Positions 41,821 to 50,830 of a stretch of DNA of 51,552 nucleotides are shown here, piece by piece; position 1 is the first letter of the stretch, and each line of letters starts with the position of its first letter. The translations under genes were made by a program, and so were the position numbers. Source of the DNA: Bacteroidota bacterium (GTDB lineage: Bacteria > Bacteroidota > Bacteroidia > Cytophagales > Microscillaceae); assembly GCA_004293265.1 (NCBI GenBank), contig RDXZ01000015.1:1-51552 (forward strand), given 5' to 3'. The notes beneath the pieces are model-generated. The model searched no databases, was not told where the DNA came from, and saw only the letters and a program-made list of their open reading frames with translations.

Positions 41821-42136
41821 AATTTTGTAGAAATGATAATGAATTACATCAATAATAGTGCAAAAATCAATAATAAATACAGAATAAATAATATTTTTAA
41901 GCGAAATAATATTTTTTTTCAATATTTTTTCTAATTTGTAGATTGAACTTAAAAATTCAAAAATATATTTTAATTTCTGTCATTTATAAGCATTATCAGA
42001 GTTTGACAACAATTTGCAAAGTTATAAAAAAAAATTATTTACACAATATTTTTTTACAATAATTATAAAATTTAGTTTTTTTCTAACATTTATACAGATA
42101 AAATTTTTCTAAAAATCAATTTTATTTTTTATTTTC
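41821..42136. other. 316-nt intergenic region with the promoter of the kinase operon
   Basis: Apart from the possible longer start at 41922 and the promoter at 42017-42046, this AT-rich stretch shows no gene, repeat or clear terminator for the glycosyltransferase that ends at 42137. Confidence 0.5.
42017..42046 (-). promoter_or_regulatory. promoter of the small gene / kinase operon
   Basis: On the minus strand, a -33 TTG (42046-42044), a 19-nt spacer and a -7 TAACTTTG (42024-42017) match the Bacteroidota consensus. The leader to the ATG at 41820 would be about 190 nt, or about 90 nt if the ATG at 41922 is used. Confidence 0.55.
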
Positions 42137-43279
42137 TTAGGACAAATCTCTCCCTTTCCAATGATATTTTTTTCCAAAGCCTGCAAAAGCAAAGAAAATC
42201 ACATAAAAAGGATAAATCATTTGCACCAAAAAAATAAATGGAATACTTTTTTGATGATTGAAAAATATCAAAATAATCGATAAAAATATAAATTCAGGAA
42301 TAATTTTTAAAAAAATAATACCCACAAAAAAATAAAAAGATATAAAATTCAAAAAAAATAAAAAACTTGCCGCCAATATATTTAAGTTTACCAAAAAAAT
42401 AAAAAAGGCTAATAATTTTGTTTTCCAATCTTTATAATATTTCCATTTACTTGCCCAACGTTTTCTTTGTCTATAAAATTCACCCCAATTTTGAGATGGT
42501 TTGGTGGTAATAATGGCATTTTTATCAGCCAAAAAATAAATTTCCTGCGGATATTTTTGAGCTATTTTTTGCAACAAAAATTCATCATCACCAGAAGCAA
42601 TTTGTGGTGTATTTTTATAACCTCCCAAAATATCAAAAACTTCTTTTGTATAAGCCAAATTTGCACCATTAGCCATATTTGGCATATTTAACGACAAACT
42701 AATAGCACCCGAAGCTACCAAAGAAGCAAAATCTATCGCTTGAAAATGTGAAAAAAAAGTATGATTTGTTGCAAAAGTTACAGGGGAAGAAATCAATTTT
42801 GCGTCTGTTTTTTGATAAAAATCCCAAATCGTTTCGAGCCATTTTGGAGGAGCAACACAATCTGCATCAGTAGTAATTATTAGCCTCGCTTGTGCGTGTG
42901 TGATGCCTAAAGTCAAGGCTTGTTTTTTGGGAGAATAAGCAAAATTTTTGTCTGCATACAAAATTTTTAGATTGATTTTATTTTTTAATATATAATCTTT
43001 GACTAATTCTGCTGTGTTATCTGTCGAATTATCATCAATAATAATGACTTCAAAAGATTGTTTTTCAAAAGATTGATTTACTAAACTATCCAACAATTGT
43101 AAAATATTTTGACTTTCGTTGCGTGCAGGCACGACCACAGAAATAAAATACAATTCGTTTTTTTTAACAAAAGTATTGCTTTTTTTTATTATTTTTTTTT
43201 GATTTTTTATTGAAATAAAAAACCAATTCCATAACAAAAAAAAGCAAAAAAAAGTATAAATGAAAGAAATAAAAATCAT
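42137..43279 (-). CDS. membrane glycosyltransferase, family 2
   Basis: The 380-aa protein has an N-terminal membrane helix (MIFISFIYTFFCFFLLWNWF) and a GT-A catalytic domain: VVVPARNESQNILQLLDSL, IIIDDNSTDNT, ITTDADC (the DxD-type motif), SGDDEFL (acid base region), and QRKRWASK (QxxRW), the signature of processive GT2 enzymes. Two or three C-terminal membrane segments follow (~290-375). It should add sugars from a nucleotide donor to a lipid or polysaccharide acceptor at the inner membrane. It begins 8 nt after the VWA gene stop and likely shares its transcript. Confidence 0.88.
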   Translation of the reverse strand: MIFISFIYTFFCFFLLWNWFFISIKNQKKIIKKSNTFVKKNELYFISVVVPARNESQNILQLLDSLVNQSFEKQSFEVIIIDDNSTDNTAELVKDYILKNKINLKILYADKNFAYSPKKQALTLGITHAQARLIITTDADCVAPPKWLETIWDFYQKTDAKLISSPVTFATNHTFFSHFQAIDFASLVASGAISLSLNMPNMANGANLAYTKEVFDILGGYKNTPQIASGDDEFLLQKIAQKYPQEIYFLADKNAIITTKPSQNWGEFYRQRKRWASKWKYYKDWKTKLLAFFIFLVNLNILAASFLFFLNFISFYFFVGIIFLKIIPEFIFLSIILIFFNHQKSIPFIFLVQMIYPFYVIFFAFAGFGKKYHWKGRDLS

Positions 43280-43287
43280 ATTTTGTA

Positions 43288-43959
43288 TTAAACGCTTCCT
43301 GCAATGGTGTCCAAAATTGTTTTGTAATCTAATTCGTTTAGTCCATCGCCAGCCTTAGATGGATATTGAATTGTGTTGTCCCAATGGTTTGCGATGTCAG
43401 TCCAAGGATAAGCATCAGGTGCGTACATAATCAATCTTTTGGAGGCTTTACTCATATATTGTCCGTCCCAAAGGTCGGTTAGTTCATCAAAATTAGTAGG
43501 AATATTTATGGGATAATTATCAGGTTTTTCGTTTTGATAAGCGTCTAATGGATAGGCAGTGGCATCACTCCAAAGAATAATAATTTGTCTTTTTTTGTCG
43601 CCTGTATTATTCCATTTAGATTTGATGGCTAATGCAACTGCTTCCAAACCGCTTTCAGGTTCTTCTCCTCCGCCTTCTGCGACTATTTTTTGTACAAATT
43701 CATCAAATTTTTCTTTTTCTTGTGGTAGTGTAAAAAAGTTTGATTCTTCTAATGAAAATTCGCCATCATAATAATAATCTCTAAACATAATTACCTTCAC
43801 TCTCAACACGTCAATATGTTTATTTTTGGCTTGCATAACATTCATTAAATCATCATAAAATTTTAAAGCATTGCTTTTAACTGTATCAATTATTGGTTGC
43901 ATACTGCCTGTAGCATCTATGCACATCACTATATCGACTGTATATTTGAGGGTTTGCAT
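43288..43959 (-). CDS. cytoplasmic von Willebrand factor A domain protein
   Basis: The 223-aa protein is one VWA domain. MIDAS reads VMCIDATGSMQP (D15, T17, S19; DxTxS in place of DxSxS). Other metal-site elements are RDYYYDGEF, GGGEEPESGLEAVALAI (the conserved Gly-Gly-x-Glu-Pro turn) and IILWSDATAYP. There is no signal peptide or membrane helix, so it is probably an intracellular metal-dependent protein-binding module, similar in type to TerY-like VWA proteins. It starts 17 nt after a TATCTTTG promoter element. It lies downstream of a TerB-like ABC transporter gene on the same strand and just upstream of the glycosyltransferase. Partner unknown. Confidence 0.85.
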   Translation of the reverse strand: MQTLKYTVDIVMCIDATGSMQPIIDTVKSNALKFYDDLMNVMQAKNKHIDVLRVKVIMFRDYYYDGEFSLEESNFFTLPQEKEKFDEFVQKIVAEGGGEEPESGLEAVALAIKSKWNNTGDKKRQIIILWSDATAYPLDAYQNEKPDNYPINIPTNFDELTDLWDGQYMSKASKRLIMYAPDAYPWTDIANHWDNTIQYPSKAGDGLNELDYKTILDTIAGSV

Positions 43960-43976
43960 CGTATTTATTTTTTTTA

Positions 43977-43984
43977 CAAAGATA
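43977..43984 (-). promoter_or_regulatory. -7 promoter element TATCTTTG for the VWA / glycosyltransferase pair
   Basis: A perfect TAnnTTTG octamer on the minus strand, 17 nt before the VWA ATG at 43959. The leader would be only about 10-14 nt. Confidence 0.55.
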
Positions 43985-44003
43985 TTAAAAATTTTGTTTC
44001 ATT

Positions 44004-44018
44004 AACTTTTGGAAAGTT
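44004..44018 (+). repeat. 15-mer repeat AACTTTTGGAAAGTT
   Basis: Identical to each arm of the hairpin at 6100-6132 and to 32988-33002. It lies 6 nt past the stop of the ABC transporter gene, so again at a gene's 3' end. It can itself form a 6-bp stem (AACTTT/AAAGTT). Confidence 0.6.
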
Positions 44019-44024
44019 TAAAAA

Positions 44025-47000
44025 TTATTTCATAAACATTTTTTTTCTACTAAAAACAGCCAAAACTACTTTCAAAGATTCGTGAACGATATTAAAATAC
44101 AAAGAAATATATAAAATCAAAGCAAAAAACCATAAAACTGCTACATTAAACCAATAAGTATCAATTCCCCACCATTTGATAGGTGCGTAAAAATGTGGAC
44201 GACCTTTCAGTGGCGAAGAAGGAGCGTCTAAAAAAATAGGATAAATTTTTTGTCTTAAAACTCCTGTTTTTTCGACTATAACTCGATTGATTTCGTCAGT
44301 ATTTTTGACTAAACTTTCGATGGTTTCATTGTGATAAATTCTTTTTGTTTCGATAAATTTATCTCTTCCTTCGTTTGTTTTAGTGATATTGGCAATTATT
44401 TTATCTTTTAATTTATTGTTGGCTTGATGAATTTTGATATAAACATTTTTCCAAAGCGAAAGATAAGTTCTAATTGTTTTGATATTTTTTTCGTTCAATG
44501 TTTCAGGATAAATAATTTTCAAAGTTGGAAAATGTGTATTAGGTTGTAATTTGCTTTCTCTCCAAATTTCTAATCGGAGTGTTTTACAAATTTCTGCTAT
44601 TTGTTCTCTGTTTTTGTTTTGATTTTCAGGCACAGAATCTCTTTGCAAACCAACTGCATTATCCAATAAAGTTTCTAATTTAGATAAATAATACACAGAT
44701 TTATATTCTGCTTTTGCCATTTCTTTGTCATAATGATAAAAGTTTTTTTCAAAAGCATTGTCTTTAAATTCACTGACAACCAATGCCTCAAAAGCCCACC
44801 GAGAAAACATAATTTCACTTACCCAAGGCACACGATTAGTGCCTGCAAGATGTGGATTCATTTCATCAAATTTTATCACAATACCACCCAAAATCAGTTG
44901 AGGAATAATCAAAATAGGTATCAAAATATACACCGCCACCACAGAACTAAACGTAGCAGAAATATTTAATCCTAAAATATTTGCCGTACAAGAAACACTA
45001 AATAACACAAACCAATACGTCCATAATTTATTATCAATTTCTAAAATCCAATTACCAATCAAAACAAAACTAAGCGTTTGAACAAATGAAAACGAAAATA
45101 AAATAATGACTTTGGACATCAAATAACTCCCTCGACTTAGATGTAAAAAACTTTCACGCTTTCGAATCTTGGCATCTTTGATAATTTCTTCGGCACTTAC
45201 GGTCAAGCCAATAAACAAGCAAACAATAATGCTCATAAAAATATAAGCAGGTAAGTTTACATTTTCACTAAAATTATATTTTCCATTGGCTTGTGAACTA
45301 CTAAATTTTACGATGCTTGCCAAAATAAAAGCCAAAAAAGGTGCTTCTAACAACGCAATAAACATATATTGTGTGTTGCTTAACTTTGCCAAAACATCTC
45401 TTTGAATAAAAATAAAAAGTTGTTTTAATTTATTAGGAATATGCAAAGAAAGTGGTGGCACAACAGGCGTTGGCGTAGCAGGAACAATATTTTTTTTCTG
45501 ATTTTCTTTATAATCTAAAAAGTTTTTATGCCATTGTGCAGGCGAAACCTTGCGTGTGGGCGTGTAATGCCCATATTCATCAACAATTTTTGTTTCAATA
45601 ATTTCAAAAATTTGCTCTACTTCTATATGCCCACAATTTGAACAAACGCTTCCACTTCTATACAATAAATCTGCTTGTCGTCTAAAATAATTGACGCAAG
45701 CCAAAGGATTTCCATAATAAATCGGATAACCACCTACATCTAAAATCAATAATCTATCAAACATTTTGAAAATATCTGACGAAGGTTGATGAATGACTAC
45801 AAAAATTAGTTTTCCTTTCGAAGTTAATTCTTTTAATAAATCCATAATATTTTCAGAATCCCTCGAAGATAGCCCAGAAGTTGGCTCATCTAAAAATAAA
45901 ACGGCTGGTTCTCTGATAAGTTCTAAGGCAATATTTAATCTTTTTCTTTGTCCGCCACTGATGGTTTTTTGTAATGGATTACCGACTTTTAATTGTGAAA
46001 TTTCGAATAATCCTAAACTTATCAATGTTTTTTCGACTAATTGTTTGATAGCACTTTCAGAAAAATGTCCATAACAAAGTTTAGTGGCATAATATAAATT
46101 TTGAAAAACGGTCAATTCTTCAATCAATAAGTCGTCTTGTGGCACATATCCCATCAAACCTTTTATTTTTTCGCTTTCAAGTTCGTTATAAATATCGACT
46201 CCGTTTAATAAAATTTGTCCGCCAACAGGAATTGCTTGTCCGTTTAATACATTAATAGTAGTTGATTTTCCTGAGCCACTTCCGCCCATAATTCCGACCA
46301 ATCTTCCTCCTTCTTCACTGATATTCAAATCGCGCAATCCTAATTTTCCATTAGCAAAGGTATAATATACATTTTTTGCTTCTAATAAAATAGGGGTTTC
46401 TACGTATTCTCGTCTAAATCTTCCTACAATATCACTAAAATAAATTGGGTTTGAAGTTTCACATCTAAACACTGCCCCTGGTGGCACTGCGTACAAATGT
46501 CTTGGTCTTAACACAACATTATTCAAAAAAACGTTGGTGTTGCCTTGTTGCAAAAGCCTTGCAAAATATAATTCAGCGTTGGGCAATCGCAAAACACTAA
46601 TCATACTTTCTAAACCTTCTCTATGAATATATTTGACAGGAGGCGCATATCGCCTTGAGCTCATAATCAATATATGTTGGGAATCACCCGAAAAATGACT
46701 TGCAGGCAATATAAATTTTTTCAATAATTCGTATTCTGACTTATCAGTATTAAATGCTTTGGCGGCTTCATCAACAAAAGACAAAGATTTTTCATCACAT
46801 TCTACGCCTGCCACTTCCAATAAATGCGATAAAACGATAACTTTTTGTTTTTGATTCAGTTCTCCATTTATTCTTTTGAAAATATTTTTAGGTTCTATTT
46901 TTACTGAAACGGCGATTTCTGCGTATTCTTGGAACAAGTTTAAATATTTTGTAGAAGATTCTTCACTCACTTGGTCAGCGATAAAGTCTTCGATTAAACT

Positions 47001-47084
47001 CATTTCAGAAATACTTAAAGTACCATCTGCAATGGCAGAAATGGCTAATAATTGAATAATAGATTTTAGTACAGGCTCACTCAT
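44025..47084 (-). CDS. TerB-like domain fused to an ABCG-type ABC transporter
   Basis: The 1019-aa protein starts with a helical TerB-like domain (~1-140; AISAIADGTLSISEMSLIED and LSFVDEAAKAFNTDKSEYEL). A linker region carrying RPRHLYAVPPGAVFRCE follows. The ABC ATPase (~225-470) has Walker A GIMGGSGSGKSTT, signature TISGGQRKRLNIALEL, and Walker B VLFLDEPTSGLSSRDS followed by the H-loop FVVIHQPSSD. A CxxC pair (VCSNCGH) and an ABC2-type membrane domain (~560-800, six predicted helices, plus a C-terminal pair ~975-1010) follow. The NBD-TMD order is that of ABCG half-transporters, so it likely dimerises. TerB domains occur in stress and tellurite loci; substrate unknown. Confidence 0.85.
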   Translation of the reverse strand: MSEPVLKSIIQLLAISAIADGTLSISEMSLIEDFIADQVSEESSTKYLNLFQEYAEIAVSVKIEPKNIFKRINGELNQKQKVIVLSHLLEVAGVECDEKSLSFVDEAAKAFNTDKSEYELLKKFILPASHFSGDSQHILIMSSRRYAPPVKYIHREGLESMISVLRLPNAELYFARLLQQGNTNVFLNNVVLRPRHLYAVPPGAVFRCETSNPIYFSDIVGRFRREYVETPILLEAKNVYYTFANGKLGLRDLNISEEGGRLVGIMGGSGSGKSTTINVLNGQAIPVGGQILLNGVDIYNELESEKIKGLMGYVPQDDLLIEELTVFQNLYYATKLCYGHFSESAIKQLVEKTLISLGLFEISQLKVGNPLQKTISGGQRKRLNIALELIREPAVLFLDEPTSGLSSRDSENIMDLLKELTSKGKLIFVVIHQPSSDIFKMFDRLLILDVGGYPIYYGNPLACVNYFRRQADLLYRSGSVCSNCGHIEVEQIFEIIETKIVDEYGHYTPTRKVSPAQWHKNFLDYKENQKKNIVPATPTPVVPPLSLHIPNKLKQLFIFIQRDVLAKLSNTQYMFIALLEAPFLAFILASIVKFSSSQANGKYNFSENVNLPAYIFMSIIVCLFIGLTVSAEEIIKDAKIRKRESFLHLSRGSYLMSKVIILFSFSFVQTLSFVLIGNWILEIDNKLWTYWFVLFSVSCTANILGLNISATFSSVVAVYILIPILIIPQLILGGIVIKFDEMNPHLAGTNRVPWVSEIMFSRWAFEALVVSEFKDNAFEKNFYHYDKEMAKAEYKSVYYLSKLETLLDNAVGLQRDSVPENQNKNREQIAEICKTLRLEIWRESKLQPNTHFPTLKIIYPETLNEKNIKTIRTYLSLWKNVYIKIHQANNKLKDKIIANITKTNEGRDKFIETKRIYHNETIESLVKNTDEINRVIVEKTGVLRQKIYPIFLDAPSSPLKGRPHFYAPIKWWGIDTYWFNVAVLWFFALILYISLYFNIVHESLKVVLAVFSRKKMFMK

Positions 47085-47112
47085 TGCTCGAAATTTTGTG
47101 CAATTTAGTACA

Positions 47113-47120
47113 CAAATTTA
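47113..47120 (-). promoter_or_regulatory. -7 promoter element TAAATTTG for the TerB-ABCG gene
   Basis: Minus-strand TAAATTTG matches TAnnTTTG, 28 nt upstream of the ATG at 47084. A divergent promoter for the M23 peptidase lies 51 nt to its right. No clear -33 element. Confidence 0.5.
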
Positions 47121-47171
47121 AAAAATGAAAATGAAAATGATTTTTTTTTAAAATTATACCAATTTTTTATT

Positions 47172-47179
47172 TACTTTTG
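47172..47179 (+). promoter_or_regulatory. -7 promoter element TACTTTTG four bases before the M23 peptidase start codon
   Basis: TACTTTTG matches TAnnTTTG and ends at 47179, while the ATG is at 47184-47186. With normal -7 geometry, transcription would begin at or within a few bases of the ATG, implying a leaderless or nearly leaderless mRNA. Confidence 0.55.
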
Positions 47180-47183
47180 CATT

Positions 47184-49034
47184 ATGAAAAAGTTTTTCGC
47201 TCTATTTTTATTCTATTTTTTCTTATTTTTATCCAACCTTTTTGGACAATATATTTTTCCTGTTGATTTTTCCGCAGGCAAAGCATATTTGGCGGGCAAT
47301 GTTGGAGAAATAAGACAAAGCCACTTTCACGCAGGTTTAGATTTGGGAATTATGACTGGCACAAAGGTCAAAGCTGCTGCCAAAGGTTATGTATCAAGAA
47401 TTACAAATTCGTCAAGCGGCTACGGAAAATGCTTGGTCATCACACATCCACACCTCAAACAAAAAACTTTATATGCACATTTGCATAAATTTGAAGGAAA
47501 AATTGGGGCTTATTTGAAACAAAAACAAAAAGAAAAAAAAGTTTCTGAACTCGATTTAGAAATTCCTGCTCATGTTATTCCTGTCAATATAAGCGAAATT
47601 ATCGCACTTTCAGGTAATACAGGGGCTTCTGCGGGGGCGCATTTGCACTTCGAAATCAGAACTATGAATGATGTTTCGGTGGATCCTTTTATGTATCAAT
47701 TCAAAGAATTACCGCCAGACAAACTACCGCCTGTTGTCAAAAAAATTGCTTTTTCACCTATGCACATCAATGCGCGTATCGGCAATGAATTTGCTCGAAA
47801 AGAGTATAATGTTATCGGACAAAATGGCAATTATTATGTGCAAAATGTTGTTTCTGTGTCGGGTGCAGTAGGTTTAGAATTATTGGCTTGGGATATTTTA
47901 CAAAACTCAATTCATACTTTTGGCATTAGTTATATTGATGTCAAATTAGATAAAAATATTATTTATTCTGCTAATTTACGTTCTATTGACCACGCCGAAA
48001 ATCGTTGTATGTTGGTGCATATCAATTATGAAAATCAAAAAAATAATAATCAAGCTTTTCAAAGATGTTATGTGGCAGATGGCAATAGATTAAAAAATTA
48101 TTCACACCTCAACAAAGGAATTATTCATCTCAAAGATAATAATATTCATCAATTAACTATAAAAATGACTGATAATTGGGGAAATATTACTAATTTATCT
48201 ATTAAAATTCAAAGTAATTTTGTTAATTTTTCTCCTCGATTTATCCCTGATAAAAGTTTAGCCAAACCAAATTTAAAATATAAAGTTATTGAAAATACCT
48301 TAGTGATTGAAGGACTAAATCTAAAAACAAAAGGACAAAATGCACTTTTTTCTTTTAGTGGGGTAAATTATCCTATCAAATTAAGTTCTCAAATAGGAAA
48401 AAAATCGGTTTATTTATGGGATTTAAGAGATGGATTGCCTGACGCAGTAGAAGTGGGTGGCGTGAGATTACCTTTATTTTTTAGAAAAATGATTCCTTCT
48501 GAACAAGAATTTTGGTATCGCAGTAAAGATTTAGTGATTCGTTTTCCAAAAAATGCTTTGTTTGATACTTTGTATTTAGAAGCACGCCCACAAGCCTATC
48601 ACTTAGATTTGCATACTCAATTTGTGCCTTTGTTTTCAACCATAGAAGTAACTTATTTGTCTAAAAATATGCCTAAATATTCGCAAGCCTTTTTAGGAAA
48701 TATGTTATTAAAAAGTACGGCTTTGATAGGCGGAGTAAAATTTAAAACTCGCCAATTGGGACGCTTTTTTTTTCGCCCAGACGTTACGCCACCTTTGGCA
48801 AACCTTCTCAAAAACGATGGCAACGCAATTTTTCTCCAAGTAATAGAAAAAGAAACGGGCTTAGATGAATTTAAAGCCTATTTAAACGGACAATATTTGC
48901 CTTTAGATTATGATAGTAAAACAAATATTTTATCTTTTGAAAAAGAAATTTCTACACAGATTTTAAAAGGAATTTTGGAAATATCTTTGACAGATATAGC
49001 AGGTAATTACAAAAAATATACCTTTAAAATTTAA
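47184..49034 (+). CDS. exported M23 (LytM-type) metallopeptidase
   Basis: The 616-aa protein has a signal peptide (MKKFFALFLFYFFLFLSNLF, then GQYIFP). The LytM domain (~25-165) has the complete zinc motif: SHFHAGLDLG (H49, D53) and GASAGAHLHFEIR (HxH near 153-155). It should therefore be an active peptidoglycan endopeptidase in the periplasm. About 450 further residues are beta-rich without a known domain (LLAWDILQNSIHTFGISYID; LYLEARPQAYHLDLHTQFVP; KAYLNGQYLPLDYDSKTNIL), perhaps Ig-like modules. Fifteen bases separate it from the metallophosphoesterase gene, and they form an operon with the split membrane-protein gene. Confidence 0.9.
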   Translation: MKKFFALFLFYFFLFLSNLFGQYIFPVDFSAGKAYLAGNVGEIRQSHFHAGLDLGIMTGTKVKAAAKGYVSRITNSSSGYGKCLVITHPHLKQKTLYAHLHKFEGKIGAYLKQKQKEKKVSELDLEIPAHVIPVNISEIIALSGNTGASAGAHLHFEIRTMNDVSVDPFMYQFKELPPDKLPPVVKKIAFSPMHINARIGNEFARKEYNVIGQNGNYYVQNVVSVSGAVGLELLAWDILQNSIHTFGISYIDVKLDKNIIYSANLRSIDHAENRCMLVHINYENQKNNNQAFQRCYVADGNRLKNYSHLNKGIIHLKDNNIHQLTIKMTDNWGNITNLSIKIQSNFVNFSPRFIPDKSLAKPNLKYKVIENTLVIEGLNLKTKGQNALFSFSGVNYPIKLSSQIGKKSVYLWDLRDGLPDAVEVGGVRLPLFFRKMIPSEQEFWYRSKDLVIRFPKNALFDTLYLEARPQAYHLDLHTQFVPLFSTIEVTYLSKNMPKYSQAFLGNMLLKSTALIGGVKFKTRQLGRFFFRPDVTPPLANLLKNDGNAIFLQVIEKETGLDEFKAYLNGQYLPLDYDSKTNILSFEKEISTQILKGILEISLTDIAGNYKKYTFKI

Positions 49035-49049
49035 AACAACCATTTTTTT

Positions 49050-50276
49050 ATGAGTTTTCCTTCTGTAAGTAGTTTGATAGTGGCTTTTTTGATGTTATTT
49101 TTGGATATTATTATTTTTTATATTGTTAAAATTGTGTATAAAAAAAAATATATTCAAATTGCATTGATAGTACATTCTGCTATTTTTATTGTTAGTTTTG
49201 TTGCTTTTCGTAACAAATGGATAGTTTTTGGTGATACATTCAAAACGATACTTGGCACTTTACTCATTACTTTATATTTTTGTAAACCTTTTATTATTTT
49301 TTCTTATTTTGTGGGTTCTATCATGGAGTTTACTCAAAAAATAATTAGAAAAATTATCAAAAAACCAACTTTTACGCCTGAACAAACTAATTCCCGCAGA
49401 GAATTTTTAGCCAAAACTGCTATTTTTACAGGTGCTTTGCCTTTCGGAATTATGACTTATGGAATGAGTATGGGGGCGTATGATTATAGAGTTATTAACC
49501 AAAAATTAAAAATTCCAAATTTACCAAAAAAATTCAATGGAATGAAAATTGCACAAATTTCGGATTTGCACGTAGGAAGTTTTTGGGATAATATTGCTCC
49601 AAAAAGAGGCATTGAATTACTTTTACAACAAAAACCTGATGTGATTTTTGTTACAGGTGATTTGGTAAATTCTGAAACAAGCGAAGTAAAACCGCATTTA
49701 AAATGGTTAGGGCAAATAAAAGCCGAATTAGGTGTTTTTTCTATCTTGGGCAATCACGATTATGGAGATTATAAAAGTTGGAATTCTGAAGATGAAAAAA
49801 GACAAAATTTGCTCGATTTATACAGCGTTCAGAAAAATTTAGGTTGGAATTTATTGGTTGATAACACACGATATATTACAATCGAGAATGAAAAAATTGC
49901 CATTATGGGAGTAGGAAATTGGGGTTCAAAAAGTTATTTTCCAAAATATGGACGTTTGCTCGAAACCTATGAAATCACTGATAAAGATGCTGTAAAATTA
50001 TTACTCACACACGACCCCACCCATTTTGAATCTCAAGTCATTGATTATCAAGATATTGCTGTAAGTTTTTCAGGTCATACCCATGGAATGCAAGTAGGCT
50101 TAGATTTTGCTAATTTCAAATGGAGTCCTGCACAATATATTTATAATCAATGGGCAGGATTGTATCAAAAAGGCACACAACAAATTTATGTCAATCGTGG
50201 TTTTGGTTTTTCAAATGTTTTTCCTGCACGTTTGGGAATTTTGCCTGAAATTACTATTTTTCAATTAGAATCATAA
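49050..50276 (+). CDS. membrane-anchored metallophosphoesterase (YkuE-like)
   Basis: The 408-aa protein has about three to four N-terminal membrane helices (residues ~5-105). A Tat-like segment (SRREFLAKTAIFTGALPFGI) follows, then a calcineurin-type phosphoesterase domain (~160-408). All metal motifs are present: ISDLHVGSF (D-x-H), TGDLVNS, ILGNHDYGD, LLTHDPTHF and FSGHTHGMQVG. YkuE-type enzymes act on phosphoesters outside the cytoplasmic membrane; the substrate here is unknown. It lies in an operon with the upstream M23 peptidase (15 nt gap) and the downstream membrane protein (17 nt gap), suggesting a cell-envelope role. Confidence 0.9.
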   Translation: MSFPSVSSLIVAFLMLFLDIIIFYIVKIVYKKKYIQIALIVHSAIFIVSFVAFRNKWIVFGDTFKTILGTLLITLYFCKPFIIFSYFVGSIMEFTQKIIRKIIKKPTFTPEQTNSRREFLAKTAIFTGALPFGIMTYGMSMGAYDYRVINQKLKIPNLPKKFNGMKIAQISDLHVGSFWDNIAPKRGIELLLQQKPDVIFVTGDLVNSETSEVKPHLKWLGQIKAELGVFSILGNHDYGDYKSWNSEDEKRQNLLDLYSVQKNLGWNLLVDNTRYITIENEKIAIMGVGNWGSKSYFPKYGRLLETYEITDKDAVKLLLTHDPTHFESQVIDYQDIAVSFSGHTHGMQVGLDFANFKWSPAQYIYNQWAGLYQKGTQQIYVNRGFGFSNVFPARLGILPEITIFQLES

Positions 50277-50293
50277 TCCTATTTATCAAATTT

Positions 50294-50742
50294 ATGAAAT
50301 ATTTATTTGTCTATCTTTTAAGCAGTGTAAAATTTGTAATGGGACCTCTTACAGGGCGATTAGTGGGTTTACACTGGATAGAAACCATTTTTTGTACTAT
50401 TTTAGGTATGATGACTACTGTGGTTTTATTGAGTTTTTTGGGTAAAAAAATCAAAACTTATTTTAATCAAAAAAGAGAAAAATATTTACACCTAAAAAAA
50501 GAAAAATTGTCAGAATTTGGAAAAAATACGGTATGTGGGGAATTTCTTTTTTTACTCCTCTGCTTTTTACGCCTATTGGAGGCACTTTGATAGCGGTTAG
50601 TTTTGGAGAAAAAGTTAAAAATATTATTTATAAAATGTTTGTTTTTTGTGTTTTTTGGACGCTTTTTTTTACTTTTTCTGTTTATTTTTTATATCCTTCT
50701 CCTATTCAAAAAAAAATGGAAGAAAAAGAAATAAAAAAATAA
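50294..50742 (+). pseudogene. small membrane protein split by a -1 frameshift at an A7 run
   Basis: Two frames (50294-50590 and 50533-50742) together make one plausible ~148-aa membrane protein. The first supplies MKYLFVYLLSSVKFVMGPLT and a second helix (IFCTILGMMTTVVLLSFLGK) up to YLHLKK. The second, read from 50500, continues RKIVRIWKKYGMWGISFFTP, then LLFTPIGGTLIAVSFG and a last helix. In the first frame the text after the A run (SEFGKNTVCGEF) loses this pattern. The switch point is cta-aaa-aaa-g at 50492-50501, where a -1 slip or one extra A restores the frame. It may be a mutation, a sequencing error in the homopolymer, or programmed frameshifting. The gene follows the metallophosphoesterase by 17 nt. 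I name no family. Confidence 0.7.
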
Positions 50743-50830
50743 TACTTTTAAAAATAATGACCAAGAATTTTATACAATTAAACATAAAATATTGATTTTC
50801 AATACATTAATAATTAAATATCTATCAAAA

